Below, piece after piece: positions 25,118-31,186 of a stretch of DNA of 31,186 nt. Within the stretch, counting starts at the first letter, position 1, and every line of letters starts with the position of its first letter. Source of the DNA: Brevibacillus sp. Its GTDB lineage: Bacteria > Bacillota > Bacilli > Brevibacillales > Brevibacillaceae. The translations under genes and the position numbers were made by a program. Below the pieces are notes generated by a model, which was not told the origin of the DNA, ran no database searches, and saw only the letters and a list, made by a program, of their open reading frames with translations. The DNA is taken from NCBI GenBank assembly GCA_029240815.1, contig JARDZO010000032.1:1-31186 (forward strand), given 5' to 3'.

Positions 25118-25905
25118 GTTAGATGCATGACAATTTTCTTCATACGCTTTTGACGTGAGACTAACACTTCGGTCATGAATTTTTTCTCCGTCTTTTTCAA
25201 GTAACTTTTTGGCACCTTACCGATGGCTTGACGGATCGTTGATCGGGGCAAGCGCTGTATTTTCCTGATCATTTTGTCCGCTGCACTCTGATTGGCTCTA
25301 AAAAAGCGTTTCAATCCTTTTGGAAATAACAGCCTTTTTCCTTTTTTCGATAGCAAAGCAAATTTGTGCTGCTTTTTCCGCCGAAATGCTTTTTTGGCTT
25401 TCCTCAATTTCCATTGGTCCTGTTTTCCAAACAGAGCGATCCCGTGATCAATGAGATACCACTTGTATCGCTTAGACGACTTTTGGCGATATAGAATCAA
25501 ATTGTGGGAGGTACGATCGGGATTCATGATCCAGGCGTCAAAGACCACTAATTGGGCGAGCAAGTCCGCTTTTTTTACATAATGGTGAGGCCTCCTGAAT
25601 ACTTTTCCAGGTGCCTTCTTCCAGGGGATGACCTTTTTCCCCGCGGCTCTGATGGAAACGATGCCTTTTCGTTTTATTCCTCTGGGTCCTCTCACTGAGA
25701 CTTTCTTCACTTTGGCCACGGGTAGGCCCAGGCGTTTGGCGAGTGAAGCGGCAATGTACTCGTTTGCTACGAGAATGCGGAGATCCTTGTGCTTTTGGGA
25801 GACAAAAAATTTAAAATATCCCTTTTCGCCCTTGCGAGTGGCTATCTTCCAAATTTGCCTGCCGTACCGTTTGCGTACTACTTTCTTAAACTTCCATTTG
25901 CTCAC
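25114..25905 (-). CDS. Highly basic HipA-like kinase-fold protein
   Basis: 263 residues from a GTG start at 25905; a TTG at 25959 would add 18 residues but has no ribosome site. The central part resembles HipA-like kinases (the HipA_2 type): EYIAASLAKRLGLPVAKV and GIVSIR in the N-lobe, then FDAWIMNPDRTSHNLIL with the catalytic-type NPDRTSHN at 128-135, and WYLIDHGIALFG with IDHG at 152-155 as metal site. By hand count, 78 of 263 residues are Lys or Arg against 11 Asp or Glu, evenly spread, so net charge is near +67. That is far outside normal kinases. No antitoxin-like gene (HipB) lies beside it. Binding to DNA, RNA or a polyanionic structure such as the spore is possible; function unknown. 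Confidence 0.75.
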   Translation of the reverse strand: MSKWKFKKVVRKRYGRQIWKIATRKGEKGYFKFFVSQKHKDLRILVANEYIAASLAKRLGLPVAKVKKVSVRGPRGIKRKGIVSIRAAGKKVIPWKKAPGKVFRRPHHYVKKADLLAQLVVFDAWIMNPDRTSHNLILYRQKSSKRYKWYLIDHGIALFGKQDQWKLRKAKKAFRRKKQHKFALLSKKGKRLLFPKGLKRFFRANQSAADKMIRKIQRLPRSTIRQAIGKVPKSYLKKTEKKFMTEVLVSRQKRMKKIVMHLT

Positions 25906-25973
25906 TCCATCTCTCGCCTTCCCATGCAGTTTGTACTTGTATATGCAGGGATATATCAAGTGGTGAAGTTCAA

Positions 25974-26459
25974 TTATGGTTCATTTGCAAGGGGGATGTA
26001 AATCTCATACGCATTTTCAGTCCGGCTCGATTCGTGCTCCGCAGGAACATACCTTTCATCATATCGCTCCATTCGCAGAGCTTCTTCATCCACTCGGTAT
26101 CCTTGTTCCTTTAGCCATTCAAACGCCTTCAGGTACGTCTTTTGCACCTGATCTATCGGTCCAGAATGAGTGAAGCGAGCATACGTCTTCTCCGGTAAGG
26201 TCAAGCCGACCATTCCCACAGGAATCTGTTCGAAACGTTCTACTTCCACCGTAATGTACTCGGTGTACATTTGATAGGAGCGGTTTTCGTTGCTGATGTC
26301 ATAGCGAATCAAAGGCTGGACAACGAGCGGAATTTCTGACTGACGCTGCAAAAAAGTCGCCCATAGCTTGGGCATTTCTGCTACCAACGCCTGAAAGCTG
26401 CCTGAAAAGCTCAAACCAATCATATGCTTCTGCGCCACCACTACGATGCTTCCACTCAC
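25974..26459 (-). CDS. GyrI-like / AraC effector-binding domain protein
   Basis: 161 residues forming one GyrI-like small-molecule binding domain: IGLSFSGSFQALVAEMPKLW, YTEYITVEVERFEQIPVGM, YARFTHSGPI, and the C-terminal MERYDERY then NAYEIYIPL. Proteins of this type bind or act on hydrophobic ligands; some block gyrase inhibitors or act in multidrug responses. There is no DNA-binding domain. The GTG at 26459 has GGAG eight bases upstream; the earlier GTG at 26468 overlaps that site. It lies 15 bases after no other gene on its strand, separated from hemL's terminator by about 65 bases, so it is probably transcribed on its own or with the HipA-like gene. Confidence 0.82.
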   Translation of the reverse strand: MSGSIVVVAQKHMIGLSFSGSFQALVAEMPKLWATFLQRQSEIPLVVQPLIRYDISNENRSYQMYTEYITVEVERFEQIPVGMVGLTLPEKTYARFTHSGPIDQVQKTYLKAFEWLKEQGYRVDEEALRMERYDERYVPAEHESSRTENAYEIYIPLANEP

Positions 26460-26523
26460 TGAGATCACTCCATTTCAGCCAGTTTTTCCCACTCATTTTA
26501 TCATAATCGTCAGACAAAGCCTG

Positions 26524-26562
26524 TAAAAAAACGAAAACCCTCCTGATCTGCTTCAGGAGGGT
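26524..26562 (-). terminator. Terminator of the hemXCDBL operon
   Basis: On the minus strand ACCCTCCTG pairs perfectly with CAGGAGGGT over an 8-base loop, followed by TTTCGTTTTTTT. It starts 14 bases past the hemL stop. Confidence 0.93.
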
Positions 26563-26575
26563 TCTGTCTAGTTCC

Positions 26576-27862
26576 TTATAACTTTTTCATCGCCTGGTAA
26601 CTCGCTTCAATCGTTCTCTCGATATCTGCCTCGGAGTGAGCCAAGGATACGAACATGCCCTCAAATTGCGAAGGCGGGATCATAATGCCTTCCTCCAGCA
26701 AATGGCTGAAGTACGTAGAGAAGCGCCCCAGATCGGAGGTTTTGGCTGTCTCGTAGTTGGTGACAGGCGTGTCTGTAAAGAACAGACAAACCATGGAACC
26801 AACGCGATTGAGTGTGTGTGGAATACCGAGCTTGCTCGCATTGTCTGCCAAGCCTTCTGCCAGACGTGCAGACATTTTCTCCAAACGCTCGTAAGCGCCG
26901 GGCTTGCTCAGCTCCTGAAGAGTGGTCAATCCTGCTGCCATTGCCAGCGGGTTGCCAGAGAGAGTTCCTGCTTGATAGATCGGACCAGCTGGAGCGATCT
27001 GCTGCATGATTTCACGCTTTCCACCATATGCCCCTACAGGTAGGCCTCCACCGATGACTTTGCCCATCGTAGTCAAATCAGGTGTGATTCCGTACAGCTC
27101 TTGTGCACCGCCGCGAGCCACGCGGAATCCGGTCATCACTTCATCAAAAATGAGCAGTGTGCCGTATTGCTGCGTAATTTCACGCAAGCCTTCCAGGAAG
27201 CCTGGCAATGGAGGAACGACACCCATGTTGCCACCGATCGGCTCGACGATTACCGCAGCCAAGTCGTCTCCATACGAAGAGAAAGCAAGCTTTACGCTTT
27301 CCAGATCGTTGTAAGGAACCGTAATCGTATTGACTGCTGTTCCTTCTGGTACGCCCGGGCTGTCAGGCAAGCCCAGAGTAGCGACGCCCGAACCCGCTTT
27401 GATCAGCAGGCTGTCGGCATGGCCGTGATAGCAGCCTTCGAATTTCATGATTTTATTACGCTTCGTATAACCGCGCGCCAGGCGCAGAGCACTCATCGTT
27501 GCTTCCGTTCCGGAGTTTACCATCCGCACGACTTCGACCGATGGCACCAGCTCGCACACTAGCTTTGCCATTTCTGTTTCACGCTCGGTCGGTGCGCCAA
27601 AGCTCGTGCCCAAAGCAGCGACTTCCGTAATCGCCGACAGGACACGCGGGTGTGCGTGACCGAGAATCAATGGTCCCCATGAGCCTATGTAATCAATATA
27701 GCTGTTGCCATCTACATCAAAGATTCGGGAGCCTTCCCCTTTTTCGATGTAAATCGGGTTGCCGCCGACGCTCTTAAAAGCACGTACGGGACTGTTTACC
27801 CCACCTGGAATGTAATGCTGCGCTTCCGCAAAGAGTTCCGTAGATTTTTCCCGGTTCATCAT
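26576..27862 (-). CDS. hemL: Glutamate-1-semialdehyde 2,1-aminomutase HemL
   Basis: A 428-residue PLP enzyme that turns glutamate-1-semialdehyde into 5-aminolevulinate. K268 in [18 protein letters not shown] forms the PLP Schiff base. [22 protein letters not shown] and [10 protein letters not shown] (with the PLP-ring Asp) are the usual class III aminotransferase marks, and [11 protein letters not shown] at the N-terminus is HemL-specific. Two ATGs in a row start the gene, with AAGGGG seven bases upstream of the first. It follows hemB by 4 bases and is the last gene of the operon. B. subtilis has the same order. Confidence 0.98.
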   Translation of the reverse strand: MMNREKSTELFAEAQHYIPGGVNSPVRAFKSVGGNPIYIEKGEGSRIFDVDGNSYIDYIGSWGPLILGHAHPRVLSAITEVAALGTSFGAPTERETEMAKLVCELVPSVEVVRMVNSGTEATMSALRLARGYTKRNKIMKFEGCYHGHADSLLIKAGSGVATLGLPDSPGVPEGTAVNTITVPYNDLESVKLAFSSYGDDLAAVIVEPIGGNMGVVPPLPGFLEGLREITQQYGTLLIFDEVMTGFRVARGGAQELYGITPDLTTMGKVIGGGLPVGAYGGKREIMQQIAPAGPIYQAGTLSGNPLAMAAGLTTLQELSKPGAYERLEKMSARLAEGLADNASKLGIPHTLNRVGSMVCLFFTDTPVTNYETAKTSDLGRFSTYFSHLLEEGIMIPPSQFEGMFVSLAHSEADIERTIEASYQAMKKL

Positions 27863-27866
27863 CTGC

Positions 27867-28841
27867 TCACCCCTTCAGCCATTTGGAGACGTCTTTGGCA
27901 TGATACGTAATGATCAAATCGGCACCCGCACGCTTGAAGCCGACCAGTGTTTCCATCACGATCCGTTCTTCGTCGATCCAACCATTGGCAGCCGCTGCCT
28001 TCACCATGGAATACTCACCGCTAACGTTGTAGGCGACGATTGGTTGGTTGAAGCTTTCACGCAGGCGCACGACCATATCCATGAACGCGAGGCCCGGCTT
28101 CACGATCAGGAAGTCCGCTCCCTCTTTCACGTCGGAAGCTGCTTCACGCAGGCCTTCACGCGAGTTGGCAGGGTCCATCTGGTAGCTTTTGCGATCGCCA
28201 AATTGCGGCGTAGAGTTCGCTGCTTCGCGGAATGGTCCATAGAAAGCAGAAGCGTATTTCACTGCATAGGACATGATCGGAATATGTTCAAAGCCAGCCG
28301 CGTCCAGCGCTTCCCGGATCGCGATCACGAAACCGTCCATCATATTGGAAGGTGCGATGATATCCGCCCCTGCTTTTGCTTGGGAAACAGCTGTTTGTGC
28401 CAAGAGCTTGAGCGACTCGTCATTGTCTACATCCCCATCATGCAACACGCCGCAATGACCGTGATCGGTATATTCGCACAGACAGGTATCGGCGATGACG
28501 ATCATTTCTGGATAAGCTTCCTTGATCAGACGAATCGCTTGTTGGGTAATAGCATGATCGTCAAAGGCTCCAGATCCGCAAGCATCTTTTTCTTCCGGTA
28601 CGCCAAACATGATGACGGACTCGATCCCTGCTGCCACAATTTCTTTCATTTCGATAGCCAATTGATCCAAGGAAAAATGGTACACACCGGGCATCGAAGG
28701 GATTTCGTTTTTCACATTGCTTCCTTCTACTACGAACAGTGGATAGATCAAATCCTCCATCCGAACGTGATTTTCCCGAACCAGATTGCGCATGGCCGCG
28801 CTTCTACGCAGGCGGCGATGGCGGTCAAATGTTTGTGCCAT
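27867..28841 (-). CDS. hemB: Delta-aminolevulinic acid dehydratase HemB
   Basis: 324 residues. It joins two 5-aminolevulinates into porphobilinogen. The two Schiff-base lysines are K195 ([12 protein letters not shown]) and K248 (LIVKPGLAF). C120, C122 and C130 in [14 protein letters not shown] form the zinc site, so this is the zinc-dependent type. The start overlaps the end of hemD by 17 bases, with GGGAGGG seven bases before the ATG. Confidence 0.98.
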   Translation of the reverse strand: MAQTFDRHRRLRRSAAMRNLVRENHVRMEDLIYPLFVVEGSNVKNEIPSMPGVYHFSLDQLAIEMKEIVAAGIESVIMFGVPEEKDACGSGAFDDHAITQQAIRLIKEAYPEMIVIADTCLCEYTDHGHCGVLHDGDVDNDESLKLLAQTAVSQAKAGADIIAPSNMMDGFVIAIREALDAAGFEHIPIMSYAVKYASAFYGPFREAANSTPQFGDRKSYQMDPANSREGLREAASDVKEGADFLIVKPGLAFMDMVVRLRESFNQPIVAYNVSGEYSMVKAAAANGWIDEERIVMETLVGFKRAGADLIITYHAKDVSKWLKG

Positions 28842-29649
28842 TGTCTATCCCTCCCAGATTTTCTATCAAAGCTGTAAGCAAGCCTTCCACCGTGAATTCC
28901 GTTGCCACTACATGAACCGTTAGCCCGTTTTGCCGCGCTGTTTCTGCGGTGATGGGCCCGATGCAGGCGATTTTTACCTGGTCGAGCCATCCTTTCCCTG
29001 CAAAAGGGGCCATCGCTTGCACAAAATGGGTAACGGTGGAGGAACTGGTAAACAAGATGCCGTCAATTTCTTTATCCCTCAAACGCCGAGCAGCTTCCGG
29101 AGCTTGCTCGCCATCGATGACCGTATGATAAACATCTACCTCTGTTACTTCCAAGCCCAGAGCAGCAAGCTCCTGAGGCAGTGCCTTGCGGGCGATGTCG
29201 GCCCGTGGCAATAAGACTCGCTGACCGGGGCTCATTTGATCGTGCAGGCTGGTCAACAGCCCTTCCGCCACATAATCGGACGGGATGACCGCTACCTCCA
29301 GTCCGCTATCATTCAGGATCGCCGCAGTCTTGGGTCCGACGGCTGCCACTTGGCCTCTGATCGAATCGATCCCTACACCGATTTCATTCATCCGCTCCAA
29401 GAAGAAGCGAACGCCGTTGACGCTGGTGAAGATCAACCAATCAAAAGTGCCCACCTGTGCGATTGTCTTATCCAGATGGCTTTTATCCTCCGGCGCCACC
29501 ATTTTCAGAAGAGGAAAGGCATAGGCCTCTCCCCCCAATCCTTCGATCGTATCCACCAGCTCCCGCACCTGGCTACGAGCCCGCGTCACCATAATGCGCT
29601 TGCCTGCTAACGGTCCAGCAGATCCAGCCTGCGCATCTGGCAGGGTCAT
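28825..29649 (-). CDS. hemD: Uroporphyrinogen-III synthase HemD
   Basis: 274 residues. It cyclises hydroxymethylbilane with inversion of ring D. The family is weakly conserved, but [60 protein letters not shown] and [16 protein letters not shown] are all typical. The ATG overlaps the hemC stop (ATGA), with GGGAG eight bases upstream, and the end overlaps hemB. The position between hemC and hemB is standard for Bacillales. The first 17 residues are a short Gly/Ala-rich extension. Confidence 0.97.
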   Translation of the reverse strand: MTLPDAQAGSAGPLAGKRIMVTRARSQVRELVDTIEGLGGEAYAFPLLKMVAPEDKSHLDKTIAQVGTFDWLIFTSVNGVRFFLERMNEIGVGIDSIRGQVAAVGPKTAAILNDSGLEVAVIPSDYVAEGLLTSLHDQMSPGQRVLLPRADIARKALPQELAALGLEVTEVDVYHTVIDGEQAPEAARRLRDKEIDGILFTSSSTVTHFVQAMAPFAGKGWLDQVKIACIGPITAETARQNGLTVHVVATEFTVEGLLTALIENLGGIDNGTNI

Positions 29650-30575
29650 TGCTGATTCTCCCGCAATACCTGAGCCAATACTTCTCCCGCTCCTTGCGCG
29701 AGCAACGCCTCCGCTACTTGTATGCCCAAGGCTTTAGGATCATGACCACTCGCCGTGTTCTTGAACATTTGCTTGCCATCCGGGGATCCTACCATCCCTG
29801 TCATGGTAATCAAATCTCCTTCACCGACGGTCGCATAAGCACCGATCGGCACTTGGCAGCCACCTTGCAGCTTGTGCAGGAAGCTGCGTTCAGCTGTCAC
29901 TGCGAGCCGCGTCGGCTGATCGTCCAGTCGTCGGAGCAATTCGAGTGTCTCTTCATCATCCGAGCGGCATTCGATTGCCAGTGCCCCTTGACCGACTGCA
30001 GGCAGGCTGATTTCTACCGGCAAAAATTGCGAGATCTTCCCTTCAAAATTGACTCGCTCCAAACCAGCTGCTGCCAGAATGATTCCGTCAAAATTCCCTT
30101 CCTCCATCTTGCGCATGCGCGTGTCGATATTCCCTCGCAAGGATTCGATCTGGATATCAGGGCGATACGCCATCAGTTGTGCAGCACGACGCAGGCTGCT
30201 CGTACCTACCAGCGCCCCTGGTGGGAGTTCATCTAATGTCTTCCCGTCCTTGGAGAGCAAGACATCTCGTGGGTCAACCCGTTTCGGAATCGCACCAATC
30301 ACCAGACCATCCGGCATTTCAGCAGGCATGTCCTTCAAGCTGTGAACTGCAAAATCTGTTTCTTTATCGTAAAGCGATTGTTCGATCTCTTTGACAAACA
30401 ACCCTTTTCCACCGACTTTGGACAACGTCACATCGAGGATGCGGTCGCCTTTGGTCACGATTTCATGCAAGTCGAACTCCGCTTCGGGAGCGAGCTCTTT
30501 CAGATGATCTACGACCCAATTCGTCTGAGTGAGCGCCAGTCTGCTGCGGCGCGTACCCACGTTCCATTTTTTCAT
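29646..30575 (-). CDS. hemC: Porphobilinogen deaminase HemC
   Basis: 309 residues. It links four porphobilinogens into hydroxymethylbilane. C240 in HKLQGGCQVPIGAYA carries the dipyrromethane cofactor; the catalytic aspartate D82 lies in HSLKDMP. VGTRRSRLALTQ at the start and GTSSLRRAAQL are also family marks. The ATG has AGGAGG five bases upstream and lies 21 bases after hemX. The stop overlaps the hemD start. Confidence 0.98.
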   Translation of the reverse strand: MKKWNVGTRRSRLALTQTNWVVDHLKELAPEAEFDLHEIVTKGDRILDVTLSKVGGKGLFVKEIEQSLYDKETDFAVHSLKDMPAEMPDGLVIGAIPKRVDPRDVLLSKDGKTLDELPPGALVGTSSLRRAAQLMAYRPDIQIESLRGNIDTRMRKMEEGNFDGIILAAAGLERVNFEGKISQFLPVEISLPAVGQGALAIECRSDDEETLELLRRLDDQPTRLAVTAERSFLHKLQGGCQVPIGAYATVGEGDLITMTGMVGSPDGKQMFKNTASGHDPKALGIQVAEALLAQGAGEVLAQVLRENQQ

Positions 30576-30596
30576 GACAGCCTCCTAGAACAGCCT

Positions 30597-31186
30597 TTAC
30601 CACCAGCTGTGAAATGTAGATGAGTTTGCTCCAAAAAAGTTGATCAACAGCAAGGCAAACGCCAAAACGTTCCATTGCTGCATCCTGCGCATCGGCATCG
30701 TATCTCGGTATCGTTTATAAAGCCAGAACGAATAGCTCGCGAGGACCATCAGGGAAAGAACCACTTTCGCATCCAACATGAACTTTTCCGGCAATACCAT
30801 TTTTCCCCAAATGATTCCTAATACAATGGACAACAGCAGCATCGGCACCCCCAGCATGTTCATCCGGTACGCATAGCCTTCCAGTTGATCCAGACTCGGC
30901 AAACGTCTGAGCAGTGGTGTCCATCGCCGTTCCTTGAGCATCTTGTGCTGCAGCAAATACATTCCCGAAAAAATCATCGAGAGGGAAAATGCTCCATAAC
31001 TAAACATCGCCAGTGTAACATGAGTCAGGAGTAATTCCGAAGTCAGGATGCTGGAGACAGCAACGATCGGGGTCTCCGGCAAAAACATCGACATGACCAG
31101 AACAACAAACCCAATAATGTTGGTAAAAAAGACCAGTAAATCTATTCGAAAAAAATAGTGAATGGCAAGTGATAGACTCACCAACA
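30597..31186 (-). CDS. hemX: HemX / CcsA-like membrane protein (5' end beyond the window)
   Basis: The last 196 residues of a protein with about six membrane helices, open to the right edge; the full family length is about 270, so roughly 75 residues are missing. It belongs to the CcsA/ResC cytochrome c assembly superfamily: LLTHVTLAMFSYGAFSLS, LEGYAYRMNMLGVPMLLL and NFFGANSSTFHSW at the end resemble B. subtilis HemX and CcsA proteins. HemX lowers the amount of HemA in B. subtilis. hemA is expected just outside the window. It lies directly in front of hemC. Confidence 0.92.
   Translation of the reverse strand, partial: LVSLSLAIHYFFRIDLLVFFTNIIGFVVLVMSMFLPETPIVAVSSILTSELLLTHVTLAMFSYGAFSLSMIFSGMYLLQHKMLKERRWTPLLRRLPSLDQLEGYAYRMNMLGVPMLLLSIVLGIIWGKMVLPEKFMLDAKVVLSLMVLASYSFWLYKRYRDTMPMRRMQQWNVLAFALLLINFFGANSSTFHSWW

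Noticed and set aside
25114..26468. HipA-like and GyrI-like genes as a toxin-antitoxin pair
   Set aside because: The GyrI-like protein has no DNA-binding helix-turn-helix, and the pair shows no HipB-like partner or coupling.
27900..28877. A 325-codon plus-strand open frame opposite hemB
   Set aside because: Antisense shadow of hemB with His- and Cys-rich composition and no motif or ribosome site.

Overview
The window looks like chromosomal DNA of a spore-forming, low-to-mid GC Gram-positive of the Paenibacillaceae, most likely Brevibacillus or a close relative. The grounds are the gene order (hemX-C-D-B-L, spoVID-ysxE, valS-folC, prepilin peptidase, spoIIB), a valine T-box, a FapR box of Bacillus type, and strong AGGAGG-type ribosome binding sites with frequent GTG and TTG starts. 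Nearly everything is on the minus strand, so the transcriptional order runs from the right edge to the left. No rRNA, tRNA, CRISPR array, insertion sequence or prophage was seen.

Right end, 26.5-31.2 kb: the operon hemX (5' end outside the window)-hemC-hemD-hemB-hemL, with overlapping or nearly touching genes and a strong terminator. It makes uroporphyrinogen III. Next come small accessory genes (23.7-26.5 kb): a GyrI-like effector-binding protein, an extremely basic HipA-like kinase, a plus-strand remnant of an alpha/beta hydrolase, and an intact alpha/beta hydrolase. A secreted 5'-nucleotidase with SLH-like N-terminal sequence follows (21.8-23.7 kb), then a PadR / DUF1700 / DUF4097 three-gene operon (20.0-21.7 kb).

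Middle, 16.4-19.8 kb: hemE-hemH-hemY, which supply the later heme steps. Together with the right-hand cluster, most of the heme pathway lies within 15 kb. At 12.8-16.3 kb is the spore-coat operon spoVID - CotS-like kinase homologue - ysxE. Both kinase-like proteins have lost key catalytic residues.

At 8.5-12.4 kb is a partner-switching module: a nine-helix membrane PP2C phosphatase, an RsbW-like ATPase/kinase with an N-terminal four-cysteine cluster and a PAS-like middle part, and a SpoIIAA/RsbV-type STAS antagonist. No sigma factor gene is beside it. Two sequences that resemble sigma-B promoters, each with an identical 14-base spacer, lie upstream of the first and last genes. This is the most interesting part of the window.

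Left end, 0-8.5 kb: valS behind a T-box leader (specifier GUC), then folC and murC in one run with a terminator, fabHB under a FapR operator, a short A24 prepilin peptidase, and spoIIB (3' end outside the window). No gene-free stretch exceeds 300 bases apart from the valS leader (about 8201-8512), which is filled by the T-box.
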